64,000 nucleotides of DNA from Candidatus Gastranaerophilales bacterium. Lineage in GTDB: Bacteria; Cyanobacteriota; Vampirovibrionia; Gastranaerophilales; Gastranaerophilaceae. The position numbers and the translations under genes were made by a program. The notes beneath the pieces were generated by a model. That model did no database searches, was not told the origin of the DNA, and saw nothing but the letters and a program-made list of their open reading frames with translations. Shown here piece after piece: positions 28,953 to 38,305 of this stretch. The stretch is taken from positions 62,001-126,000 of the forward strand of contig CALUPH010000001.1 in the NCBI GenBank assembly GCA_944322615.1, read 5' to 3'. Position 1 is the stretch's first letter, and each line of letters opens with the position of its first letter.

Positions 28953-30633
28953 AATCTTCTTTATATACAGGTAAGATAACTTTTGCAGTAAAAACATTTT
29001 CTTGAGTTGATTTCAAATAAACACTTCCATTCATTGCTTCAACAAGACCTTTTACTATATATAGCCCTAAACCTGTTCCTCTCGTTGTTCTTGTAGTTTT
29101 ATCATCTATTCTTATAAATTTATCAAACAAAGTATGCAATACTTGTTTTTCTATATAATCAGACTTATTTATGACTTTGATTGTTGCTTTATCACCATCA
29201 TGTTTGGCTTCAATTTTTATAGAAGTATCAGGATAAGCGTATTTATTAGCATTACCTAATAAATTTATCATTACTTGTTCTAATCTGTCTTTATCAGCTA
29301 ATATTAAAGGAAAATCATTTGGAATATTTGTTTCTATTTCTCTTGATTCTATATTTTTAACTGAATAAATAGAAGCTTCAACTATGTTTATAAGATTTAC
29401 AGGTTCTATATTTATATTTAGTTTAGCTCCTTCTATATCAGGAATAACAAGTAAATCTTCAATCATACGAGATAATCTTTCCGATTGCTGTTTAATAATT
29501 AATAAAGATTTATGTTTTGTTTCTTCATCTATTTTTATGTCTGTTCTCAAAAGACGTGAAGTATAACCTCTAATACTTGTTAAAGGAGTCCTTAATTCAT
29601 GACTTACTGTATCAACCAAATTAGACCTGAAACTATCCAATAATTTTAATTCTTTATTTTTTTGTTTCAACTTTTTATAAGAAGAATTAATTTCATCAAT
29701 CATACTGTTAAATTCTTCCGCTAAGAAAACAATTTCTCTTGGAGTCATTATGTTTATCAATGGAGTAATTGGCTTTTTGTAGTTTCCTCTTGAAACAGCA
29801 ATTATACCTTTGAACAACTGTCTTATATTCAGATATAGGTAAGAACTATATAAAAGAACTAAAAATATCGTAACTGCAGCTGCTATTAAAAATGCAAGAA
29901 GAATTTTAAATCGAGCCTTATTAATTGTTGATTTTGTTAATTCTTTTGAGGTATTAACTATTACTATTAAATTCAAATCTTTAATTTTTAAGTAAACTCT
30001 GGGTTGATTTTTTATTTCATCAAATCTCGTTGCAATATTATTAACAAGATTTACAGGTAACTGTTTTATTGATTTTTTAAAATCATGTTCATCATAATTA
30101 TGAGAAAATATTAACTTCCCTGCATTATCAACAACATATACTCTTCTGTTTTTTTCATCTTCTATATTTGTAAAAATTTCATCTTTAATAATTTTAGTAT
30201 TTACACCAGCTTTGAGATATTTATCATCATGAATTTTCTCTATTAACCATAATTCTTCCGTCGCAGAATTATATTCTATAGATTTATCTTTATTAAAATC
30301 AGGATGTTCAGACGGTCTTATTATTTCAAAACTATTAAACACATTTGAATTGATAGATAAATCTTTAAGATATAAATTTTGATTATATTCTGAAGGAATA
30401 TGATTTAAAGAAATAGCTATTTCTTCTAAACGATGATTATCTGATTTAATTAATGAATTAATATTATTTTCAATAATTCTGGCAAGCATCTGAGCAGAAT
30501 TACCGAGTTCATTTCTAATTGAATGCTGGCTTACATTATTGATAACAAACCACGAAATTATAGATGGAATTAAAACTCCAAGAAGAGAGATTATAATAAT
30601 TTGTTCAACTATTTTTAATCTTTTTAATTTCAC
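28942..30633 (-). CDS. Membrane sensor histidine kinase
   Basis: 563 residues. Two membrane segments (about 10-32 and 242-268) enclose a roughly 210-residue external sensor domain of double-Cache-like length; a HAMP-like linker follows, then HisKA with phospho-acceptor His345 (VSHELRTP) and an HATPase domain with NLLGNANKYAYPD and GTGLGLYIVKG boxes. The start is GTG, overlapping the response regulator stop by one base, so the pair forms one two-component system. The signal is unknown. Confidence 0.93.
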   Translation of the reverse strand: MKLKRLKIVEQIIIISLLGVLIPSIISWFVINNVSQHSIRNELGNSAQMLARIIENNINSLIKSDNHRLEEIAISLNHIPSEYNQNLYLKDLSINSNVFNSFEIIRPSEHPDFNKDKSIEYNSATEELWLIEKIHDDKYLKAGVNTKIIKDEIFTNIEDEKNRRVYVVDNAGKLIFSHNYDEHDFKKSIKQLPVNLVNNIATRFDEIKNQPRVYLKIKDLNLIVIVNTSKELTKSTINKARFKILLAFLIAAAVTIFLVLLYSSYLYLNIRQLFKGIIAVSRGNYKKPITPLINIMTPREIVFLAEEFNSMIDEINSSYKKLKQKNKELKLLDSFRSNLVDTVSHELRTPLTSIRGYTSRLLRTDIKIDEETKHKSLLIIKQQSERLSRMIEDLLVIPDIEGAKLNINIEPVNLINIVEASIYSVKNIESREIETNIPNDFPLILADKDRLEQVMINLLGNANKYAYPDTSIKIEAKHDGDKATIKVINKSDYIEKQVLHTLFDKFIRIDDKTTRTTRGTGLGLYIVKGLVEAMNGSVYLKSTQENVFTAKVILPVYKEDYES

Positions 30634-31343
30634 TAATCAGAATCCTCACCAAAAGGAGTTAATTTGTACCCGACATTAGTAACAGTTTGAAGGTAGTCAG
30701 GAATTTTAGGATTTTGTTCAATTTTTTGTCTTAATCCGCCAACATGAACCCTAAGCATTCTGACATCATCATCAGAATTATAACCCCATACTTCATTCAA
30801 AAGAACTGCAAGAGTAACTGCATTATTAAAATGCTGCATTAAACAATATAGAATTTCAAATTCTGTTGGTGTAAGTTTTATTCTTTTACCTTTAATTTCA
30901 GTTTCAAGTGAATCAGGAAAAATTTCAATATCACCGATTTTTAAAATTTCTTGAGAAACAGTTTTCGTTTTAGATGCAGGACTTCTTCTAACTAAAGCCC
31001 TAACCCTTAACAAAACTTCTTGTATATCAAAAGGTTTAACAATATAATCATCAGCACCTGAGTCAAAACCTTGTGTTTTATCATTAATTGTACCTTTTGC
31101 CGTAAGCATTAAAATAGGAACATCTGCTTTTGATGAACGTATATTTTTACATACATCAAAACCATTCATTTTAGGCATCATAACATCTAATAAAATTAAA
31201 TCATAATTACCAACCAAAGCTTTATGAAGAGCTTCTTCACCATCTTTTGCAGTATCAACATCATAACCGCTTTGAGAAAGGTCAAACTCTAAAAGTTCTC
31301 TGATTTCATTATCATCATCTGCAATTAAAAGTCTTTGTGCCAC
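30633..31343 (-). CDS. OmpR/PhoB-family response regulator
   Basis: 236 residues. Receiver domain with acidic pair Asp10-Asp11, phospho-acceptor Asp53 (LLDVMMP) and Lys in VKPFD; winged-helix DNA-binding domain at about 130-230 (LTPTEFEILY, then LRVHVGGLRQKIE). It would bind DNA as a dimer when phosphorylated by the kinase encoded immediately downstream. Target genes cannot be inferred from the window. The RR-HK-tadA-DUF2400 genes overlap in series. Confidence 0.94.
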   Translation of the reverse strand: MAQRLLIADDDNEIRELLEFDLSQSGYDVDTAKDGEEALHKALVGNYDLILLDVMMPKMNGFDVCKNIRSSKADVPILMLTAKGTINDKTQGFDSGADDYIVKPFDIQEVLLRVRALVRRSPASKTKTVSQEILKIGDIEIFPDSLETEIKGKRIKLTPTEFEILYCLMQHFNNAVTLAVLLNEVWGYNSDDDVRMLRVHVGGLRQKIEQNPKIPDYLQTVTNVGYKLTPFGEDSD

Positions 31344-31435
31344 AATTGTTCCCTCTTTTTATATGGTTATTATCTCATATTTTAAGCTTTTTCTCAATTT
31401 AGATTAAAATATTTAAACAATAAATAAAGAAGAAA

Positions 31436-33805
31436 TTAATTAATATCAACAACGCTAACGCCATCTCCGCCTTCGGCATTTTCTCCGGGGCGAAATTTTG
31501 CTACATATGGTGAATGCATTAAATAATCACGTATTACTTGTTTCAATGCACCTGTGCCATGACCATGGATTATATAAACAGGACTTAAATTTACTAAACT
31601 TGCTTTATCTAGATATGATTCTATTTCATCAAGCGCATCTTCACATCTGTAGCCGCGTAAATCTAATGTTTGAGATAAAGAACGACGTTCTATCGCAAAA
31701 TTATTTTTATATGTACCTCTTGCCTTAGCCTCTTTCTTAATCAAATTTTTATTTAATACAGCTAATTTATTCTGTTTAATTTTGGTTTTCATTAGCCCCA
31801 TTTGTATTTGGACATTTTTATTTTTATCAGGTAGTTCAACAATAGTTACTTCTTGGTTCAAATCCATTACCATAACTTTGTCGCCAATTTTTATATTTTC
31901 CCAATCTATAGGTGTATATTTTTCGGCTATTTCATTTTCATCTTTGTTAAAATCTGAACGCATTGAGCTTTCAATATCTGCCAATCTTTGAAAACTTCTT
32001 CTGGCGATTTTTTCAGATTTTTCTTCTCGCATTTCCTTTAATATGCTTTTAATTTCTTCTCTTGCTTCATCTATAGAGGTTTCATATTTCTTCTTGTAAA
32101 TATGAATATTTTTCTTTTTCTCTTTCTTAACTTCATTAAGCTTATCATTTAAACTTTGTTCTAAGCGTTTTACATTCTCTTCTTTTTCTTCTATTACTTT
32201 TTTAGAATCAGATAATTCCTGCTGGGTTTTCTGTAACTCTTCTAAAACTTTGGCAGTATTATCTTTCTGATTAAAATATGTTTCTCTTGCATTATTTATA
32301 ATTTCTTCTTTTAGACCGAGATTTTTACCTATAGCAATAGCATTACTTGCCCCAGGAATACCTATTAACAATTTATATGTAGGCTGAAGAGTATTTATAT
32401 TAAACTCAACAGAAGCATTAATAAATCCTTCTTTTAAATATGCTAATGATTTCAACTCGCCATAGTGAGTTGTTGTTATTACAATTGAGCCTCTTTTTTG
32501 TAAATATTCAAGTATTGCTTGAGCTAATGAAGCGCCTTCCTTCGGATCTGTACCCGCTGCTATTTCATCTAATAAAATTAAAGTATCATAATCAGCATTA
32601 TTTATAATATTTACAATATTTGTCATATGAGATGAAAAAGTCGAAAGATTTTGGATAATACTTTGTTCATCACCAATATCCGCATAAACTTTTTTAAAAG
32701 GATAAATTTCTGCTTCATAACAAGGTATATGCATACCTGCCTTTGTCATCAAAGTACATAAGCCAGCTGTTTTTAATACTACAGTTTTTCCTCCGGTATT
32801 TGAACCTGTTATAACCATGCAATTCTTAATTGAATCTATGTATAAGTCATTCTCTACTATTTCTTTTTTAGATTTTATAAGAACGGGATTTTTCATCATT
32901 TTTAAATTAATGACTTTTTTATCGGAAACCTTAGCAGCCGTACCGTCAAAAGAAGCAGAATATTTTGCTTTCGCAAATATAAAATCCAGTTCAATTAATT
33001 GAAGATTTGATGTTTTGATTTCTTCAGAATACAAACCTATTTCATTAGATAACAGTTTTAGAATTCTCTCAATTTCAATATGTATATTAGCTTCTGTTTC
33101 TCTTATTTTATTATTTAATCCTACTAAAATTTCAGGCTCAATAAAAAATGTTTGACTGCTTTGAGAAACATCATGAACAATGCCTGCTACTTTATTTTTG
33201 CATTCTGCTTTTACCTGAAAAACAGTTCTTCCGTCTCTTTGAGTATAGATTGTATCTTGAAGATTAGATGTAAAATCACTATTTTGAAGTAATGATGATA
33301 CACAAACTCTGACATTGGAATTTGTATCTCTCAAGGTTTGATAAAGCTTTTTCAACTCGGGAGTTGCATCTTCTTTCACTGTTAAAGCTGGTGTAAATGT
33401 ATTAAATATCTTATCTTCCAGTTCTTTATTTGCATAAAGAGTATTCTTCATTTCTGAAAGTTCAAAATAATCATTGGAAATACTATCTAAAAAATTTCTC
33501 ATTAAACGTGATGTTCTAAGAGTTCTTGCAATATCAATAATTTCTTCTTCATTTAAACGAAGTTTCTTTTTTGCATCGTTTAGACTTTTTTCGACATTAT
33601 AAATATTTTCTAACGGAACATTTATTGCATCGTTAATAATTTTTCTTGCTTGAGAAGTTAATATAAGTTCTTTTTTTATGGTATTAACATTATCAAAAAT
33701 CTGGACATTTAAGCATCTTTCAACCCCAAGTGAACTTATAGCATATTCACTTAAATATGAAAGTACTTTATCAAATTCTAAAATTTCTGAAGTTTTTTTA
33801 ATCAT
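31436..33805 (-). CDS. mutS2: MutS2 family DNA/ribosome-associated ATPase with Smr domain
   Basis: 789 residues. MutS-type core and lever, ATPase with Walker A GSNTGGKTV and LILLDEIAAGTDP, a long Lys/Glu coiled coil (about 510-620), and a C-terminal Smr nuclease-like domain (LDLRGYRCEDA, then HGHGTGAL). MutS2 proteins have been linked with suppression of recombination and with splitting of collided ribosomes in Bacillus; which applies here is unknown. It follows HU and its terminator on the same strand. Confidence 0.95.
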   Translation of the reverse strand: MIKKTSEILEFDKVLSYLSEYAISSLGVERCLNVQIFDNVNTIKKELILTSQARKIINDAINVPLENIYNVEKSLNDAKKKLRLNEEEIIDIARTLRTSRLMRNFLDSISNDYFELSEMKNTLYANKELEDKIFNTFTPALTVKEDATPELKKLYQTLRDTNSNVRVCVSSLLQNSDFTSNLQDTIYTQRDGRTVFQVKAECKNKVAGIVHDVSQSSQTFFIEPEILVGLNNKIRETEANIHIEIERILKLLSNEIGLYSEEIKTSNLQLIELDFIFAKAKYSASFDGTAAKVSDKKVINLKMMKNPVLIKSKKEIVENDLYIDSIKNCMVITGSNTGGKTVVLKTAGLCTLMTKAGMHIPCYEAEIYPFKKVYADIGDEQSIIQNLSTFSSHMTNIVNIINNADYDTLILLDEIAAGTDPKEGASLAQAILEYLQKRGSIVITTTHYGELKSLAYLKEGFINASVEFNINTLQPTYKLLIGIPGASNAIAIGKNLGLKEEIINNARETYFNQKDNTAKVLEELQKTQQELSDSKKVIEEKEENVKRLEQSLNDKLNEVKKEKKKNIHIYKKKYETSIDEAREEIKSILKEMREEKSEKIARRSFQRLADIESSMRSDFNKDENEIAEKYTPIDWENIKIGDKVMVMDLNQEVTIVELPDKNKNVQIQMGLMKTKIKQNKLAVLNKNLIKKEAKARGTYKNNFAIERRSLSQTLDLRGYRCEDALDEIESYLDKASLVNLSPVYIIHGHGTGALKQVIRDYLMHSPYVAKFRPGENAEGGDGVSVVDIN

Positions 33806-33820
33806 ATAAACATTATAAAC

Positions 33821-33855
33821 AAAAAAGACTGATAAATTTATTATCAGCCTTTTTT
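33821..33855 (-). terminator. Terminator after HU
   Basis: A 15-bp stem (33821-33835 with 33841-33855), one G-U pair on the minus strand, loop of 5, followed by T6 on that strand. It separates hup from mutS2. Confidence 0.9.
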
Positions 33856-33878
33856 ATTTGATATATTTAATCAAGAAA

Positions 33879-34172
33879 CTATTTTTTTGCAGCTACTTTA
33901 CCATCAACAACATCTTTGAATTTTTTACCTGCAGTAAATACAGGAGCAGTTTTTGCAGCAATTTTAATAGCAGCACCTGTTTGTGGGTTACGACCTGTAC
34001 GAGCAGCTCTTTTTCTAGCTTCAAATGTACCAAAACCAACTAAAGTAACTTTTTTACCTTTAGCAACTGTTTTTTCAATTGTTGACATAATTGCATTTAA
34101 AACTTCTGCTGCATCTTTTTGAGTAACTTTTGCTTTTTTTGAAATTTCTTGTACCAATTCTTCTTTATTCAT
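33879..34172 (-). CDS. hup: Histone-like DNA-binding protein HU
   Basis: Small dimeric nucleoid protein that bends DNA. The 97 residues start MNKEELVQEISKKAKVTQKD, have the core VTLVGFGTFEARKRAARTGRNPQTG, and end with the beta-ribbon arm and a short Lys-rich tail. A strong promoter, an AAAGGGG Shine-Dalgarno and a strong terminator make it a single-gene unit. IHF is the only near alternative; the sequence matches HU better. Confidence 0.95.
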   Translation of the reverse strand: MNKEELVQEISKKAKVTQKDAAEVLNAIMSTIEKTVAKGKKVTLVGFGTFEARKRAARTGRNPQTGAAIKIAAKTAPVFTAGKKFKDVVDGKVAAKK

Positions 34173-34207
34173 GGTATTAAACCCCTTTCCTTAAATATAA
34201 CATTCTT

Positions 34208-34235
34208 ATTATATCTATTTTTCAGAAGTAGTCAA
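34208..34235 (-). promoter_or_regulatory. Candidate hup promoter
   Basis: On the minus strand TTGACT (34230-34235), 16-bp spacer, perfect TATAAT (34208-34213), 35 bases before the start. Confidence 0.75.
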
Positions 34236-34273
34236 TAGCTAATTTTCAATACAGTTTTAAATTGTAGCCTTTT

Positions 34274-35770
34274 TTATTTATTTTTCATCGTTGGAAAGGC
34301 AATTACATCACGAATTGTAGATGAATTAGTCAATAGCATTACCAATCTGTCAATGCCCATACCCATACCTCCTGTAGGCGGCATGCCGTATTCTAATGCT
34401 TCGATGAAATCTTCATCTATTTCCATTGCTTCTTCATCACCATTAGCCTTTGCAAGTGCTTGATTTTCAAACCTTTGCCTTTGATCTATAGGATCTGTTA
34501 ATTCAGAAAACGCATTTGCTATTTCCCATCCGTTTACTCTTGTTTCAAAACGTTCTGTTAAACGAGGGTTATTTCTGTGAACTTTCGCTAACGGCGAAAT
34601 TTCTAAAGGATAATCTATAATATGTACAGGCTGAATTAAGCTTGGTTCTACTTTTTCTTCAAATACTTGATCTATTACCTTGCCCCAAGAGTCACATTCT
34701 TGTGCATCTACATTTATAGTTGAAGCTAATTTAATTGCTTCTTCCAAATTATTGCAAGATAAGAAATCAACTCCGGTATATTCTTGAATAGCACCAATCA
34801 TGGTTTTTCTATCCCATGGCGGTGTTAAATCAATTTCATTTTCACCGTATTTAATTTTTGTTGTTCCTAGAACTTCTTTTGCTACATATGCAACCATATT
34901 TTCTGTTAATTCCATCATATCGTTATAATCAGCATATGCTTGATATAGTTCTATCATTGTAAATTCAGGATTATGACGTGTATCTATTCCTTCATTTCTG
35001 AAACATTTACCTATTTCATAAACTCTTTCGGAAACTCCTCCTACTATTAAACGTTTTAGATATAATTCCAACGCAATTCTCATTGTCATATCCATATCTA
35101 AAGCATTATGATGCGTAGTAAAAGGTCTTGCATTAGCTCCTGATGCTACTGTTTGCAATATCGGAGTATCAACCTCTAAGTATCCTCTTTCTGCTAAAAA
35201 TTCTCTTATTTTTTGTATTATTAAACTTCTTTTTCTGAAAGTTTCTCTTGTTTCTTCATTAATGATTAAATCAATATAACGTTGTCTGTATTTTGTTTCA
35301 ACATCAGTTAACCCGTGGAATTTTTCAGGAAGCGGTTTTAAAGATTTTGTTAATACTTCAAAATCTATAGCCTTAATACTTAATTCGCCACGTGGTGTTC
35401 TTCTTATATCACCTTCAAAACCTACAATATCACCAATATCAACAAGTTTTAAAAGTTTGATTTTCTCTGCATCAATATTTTGTTTATGAGAAAAAATTTG
35501 AATTTTCCCTGTATCATCCATTAAGTCAATAAACATGCCTGAGTTTCTAATAGCCATGACACGCCCTGCGACTTTATATCTATCAGTCGTTTCTTCGCCG
35601 TCTGCAAGATCTTTATACTTTTCTTGAAGCTCTTTCGCTGATGCTGTTTTTTCATATTTATAAGGATATGGATTAAAACCTAAATCTCTTAAATGTTGAG
35701 CTTTATCTATTCTTCCTTGTCTTATTACATCAATAGAAGAAGTTGTTTCTTTCGTATTATTCTCTTGCAT
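34274..35770 (-). CDS. lysS: Lysyl-tRNA synthetase, class II
   Basis: Charges tRNA-Lys. The 498 residues have the N-terminal OB fold (about 65-150), motif 2 (FRNEGIDTRHNPEFTM) and motif 3 (GMGMGIDRLVML). Length is standard. The nearest genes are hup downstream on the same strand and a divergent spermidine-synthase-like gene upstream. No T-box leader was recognised in the 50-70 bp upstream. Confidence 0.97.
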   Translation of the reverse strand: MQENNTKETTSSIDVIRQGRIDKAQHLRDLGFNPYPYKYEKTASAKELQEKYKDLADGEETTDRYKVAGRVMAIRNSGMFIDLMDDTGKIQIFSHKQNIDAEKIKLLKLVDIGDIVGFEGDIRRTPRGELSIKAIDFEVLTKSLKPLPEKFHGLTDVETKYRQRYIDLIINEETRETFRKRSLIIQKIREFLAERGYLEVDTPILQTVASGANARPFTTHHNALDMDMTMRIALELYLKRLIVGGVSERVYEIGKCFRNEGIDTRHNPEFTMIELYQAYADYNDMMELTENMVAYVAKEVLGTTKIKYGENEIDLTPPWDRKTMIGAIQEYTGVDFLSCNNLEEAIKLASTINVDAQECDSWGKVIDQVFEEKVEPSLIQPVHIIDYPLEISPLAKVHRNNPRLTERFETRVNGWEIANAFSELTDPIDQRQRFENQALAKANGDEEAMEIDEDFIEALEYGMPPTGGMGMGIDRLVMLLTNSSTIRDVIAFPTMKNK

Positions 35771-35840
35771 ATTGCCTCCAACTTAAATAATTTATAGTTA
35801 AATTTTATCATCAACATATAATTTGTGGGATAATTACAAT

Positions 35841-36722
35841 ATGAACAATGAAGAATTTGTATTAATACCTGAAGAACTCGCAATAAAAAAACCCAAAAAA
35901 GAACTCTTAGAAATTATTAATAATAAGATTTTCAATGACAGAGTACTTTTTGAGTTGGAGTCTGACTTTCATAATATAAAAGTTATAGAAAATGAAATAG
36001 GCAGATTTCTTCATTATAAAGATACATATCAAGCAGGTTTTATTAATACAAACTTTTATAAAGGTAATCTTCCATATATAAATTATTTTTTAATTCCGTA
36101 TCTAATGAATCCTAAAATAAAAAATATTCTTTTAATAGGCATGGGCTCAGGCAAAATAATAAACGATTTTGAATTTTTATTTGAAGATTTAAAATCTATT
36201 GATGTTGTTGATTTAGAAGAAAACATCACAAATATTGCAAAAAATTATTTTAATTTTAAAGAGTCAGACAAATTTAATTTTATTCTGCAAGACGGAATTA
36301 CTTATTTAAGAAACAATAAAAGAAAATATGACCTGATTGTTGTAGATGTTGCAAATAATGACGGTATAGATTTAAGATTTTTAAGTGATGAATATTTCAA
36401 AATCATAAAAAAATCTTTAAAGAAAGACGGAATATTTGTTTCAAATATGTGTGCCAGTCCTGACTTTAATAATAAAAAAAATAAATTTTTTACAGGTTTC
36501 TTTCCAAAATACAATAAATTCTTTGAAAATAACTTAATATTTAAAGGAAATTACTCAGACAAAATTTACTACAAATGTTTCTTTGATATCAATGAACGTG
36601 TAATAGATATAACTAATGTAATTATAATATCTTCAGATAAAAACTATTGTTTAAAGAATAATTATCAAAAATTTAATAATTTAAACATAGATATAACTAA
36701 TTATTTAAGAGACCTTCAATGA
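35841..36722 (+). CDS. Spermidine-synthase-like methyltransferase-fold protein
   Basis: 293 residues from ATG 35841 (a TTG at 35823 is less likely). An N-terminal beta domain is followed by a Rossmann core: LLIGMGSGKIINDF (glycine-rich loop), DVVDLEENI (acidic residue after strand 2), and DLIVVDVAN in place of the aminopropyltransferase Asp motif. It resembles SpeE, but key polyamine-site residues cannot be confirmed by eye, so substrate is open. TATAAT lies at 35817-35822. Its 3' end overlaps the 3' end of the opposing gene by 18 bp. Confidence 0.75.
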   Translation: MNNEEFVLIPEELAIKKPKKELLEIINNKIFNDRVLFELESDFHNIKVIENEIGRFLHYKDTYQAGFINTNFYKGNLPYINYFLIPYLMNPKIKNILLIGMGSGKIINDFEFLFEDLKSIDVVDLEENITNIAKNYFNFKESDKFNFILQDGITYLRNNKRKYDLIVVDVANNDGIDLRFLSDEYFKIIKKSLKKDGIFVSNMCASPDFNNKKNKFFTGFFPKYNKFFENNLIFKGNYSDKIYYKCFFDINERVIDITNVIIISSDKNYCLKNNYQKFNNLNIDITNYLRDLQ

Positions 36723-38189
36723 AGAATAATTAAAATTATCTTTGTTTTTTCTTGTTTTAGCTTGCGATTTTTCAAATTCTATTCTTGTCTGTACTCCGCT
36801 TAATAATGATGCACCTGTCATAGAACTTCTAAAGACTTTATTTTGAAAATCTGCATATATTTTAGGATCTATTTCATCTTTTAACCCTATAATTTTAGGT
36901 ATATCGCAAATACTGATTTTACCTTTTTTTTCAAAATATTCTTTCATTAATTGTTTATGCATATCGCTGCCATGCAGAACAGGGAAGAAAGATTTAACCC
37001 TATATGAATTATTAGGCGTTTTATCACAATAAGCCACAAACATTGTTCCTGCTCTTTGTCCTAAAATAACAGTTTCACCTTTTTCAGTTTGACGTAAAAC
37101 ACCTCTTCTTAAAGCAGTTTGAACTGTCGCTATTAAATCTTTTGCATTATATATTTTTCTGCCAACCAAAACTTCTCTATAAACACTTTTATCAATACTC
37201 GGAGAACAAATTTGTATATAATCAGCCATTTCTTTTAAACTCATTGGTCTATCCATAAAAATTGTCTTTTCAGGATAAGAAGCACCACCGGTTAATTTAT
37301 GATATTTTACGCTATATATACCATCAACAAAAGCATCTCTCGTTATTGAGTCTATCTGTCCTGTAGGTTTTTTACAAAATAATGTTTGATATATACTGAG
37401 AAAATTATTCTTTGAATTCCTAATTTCTGTACCATCTGCTAAATATGTCGTATAAAATTTTGACTTATTATAATTCTTAATAGCAAATCCGTTATTGGAT
37501 TTGGGGTCACTCAAATTTTTTAATAATCTTTGCTGACCTTTTGTAAAACCTTTTCCTATATTTGTTTCCAAAACTTTTTTTACACCATCTTCAATATACT
37601 CAATAATGATATTGCCATCTTTAATCTTTTTATCTTTCATTTTTATATTGGTAATTTGAATATTATCTTTTAAAGCACTTTTATAAAAAGATTTTATAAA
37701 TGCAGATATACTATGAGCTCCGCTAACTCCATTTTTACCAAGACCATCAGCATTATCTACTGCAGTATACATATGCTCTACAGCTTTCGTTCCTATGTTT
37801 TCAACATTTAATTTTCCTTGCGAAAATATTTTTCTTATTGATTTGGCTATTATATTTTGAGATGTATCAACCCAATTAAATAATTTATTCATCTCTCTTT
37901 GCCCAAAACCTGTCTTTAATGAACAAATTAAGGCTAAAGCCACGCTAGATACAACCCCGGCTACTATAAGATATTTTTTAGCTATTCTTAAACCTTCTTT
38001 TTTCGTAAATTCCTGATATTCAGCACTTCTGGAACTTGCTTCATTTAATTTTTGCTGTAATTTAATTTCATCTTTATTAGATTCAAATGTATCATTATTA
38101 TTAATATTTTTAGATGGCAAGAAAACACGATTTAAATTATTATAATTTTCAAATATATTTGGTTTGGAAATTTTCGAACTTATAATCAT
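36705..38189 (-). CDS. Unrecognised single-pass membrane protein
   Basis: 494 residues. A polar N-terminus of about 70 residues with a short helix (40-70), one membrane segment (72-91), then a 400-residue soluble part with mixed alpha/beta composition and a basic tail. No signal peptide. The C-terminal part includes DRPMSLKEMADYI and VGRKIYNAKDLIATVQTAL, which I cannot assign. The gene is divergent from der. Base composition is that of its neighbours. It may be lineage-specific. Confidence 0.75.
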   Translation of the reverse strand: MIISSKISKPNIFENYNNLNRVFLPSKNINNNDTFESNKDEIKLQQKLNEASSRSAEYQEFTKKEGLRIAKKYLIVAGVVSSVALALICSLKTGFGQREMNKLFNWVDTSQNIIAKSIRKIFSQGKLNVENIGTKAVEHMYTAVDNADGLGKNGVSGAHSISAFIKSFYKSALKDNIQITNIKMKDKKIKDGNIIIEYIEDGVKKVLETNIGKGFTKGQQRLLKNLSDPKSNNGFAIKNYNKSKFYTTYLADGTEIRNSKNNFLSIYQTLFCKKPTGQIDSITRDAFVDGIYSVKYHKLTGGASYPEKTIFMDRPMSLKEMADYIQICSPSIDKSVYREVLVGRKIYNAKDLIATVQTALRRGVLRQTEKGETVILGQRAGTMFVAYCDKTPNNSYRVKSFFPVLHGSDMHKQLMKEYFEKKGKISICDIPKIIGLKDEIDPKIYADFQNKVFRSSMTGASLLSGVQTRIEFEKSQAKTRKNKDNFNYSSLKVS

Positions 38190-38305
38190 AATACCGACAT
38201 AAAGTCTAAAAAAGATTTTTTTTGCGTTAAGAATTATTTTAAAGCTGGCATGGATAACTTATTTGTAATAATATATAGCGTGTAGGAAAGAACGGATAAG
38301 AATAA

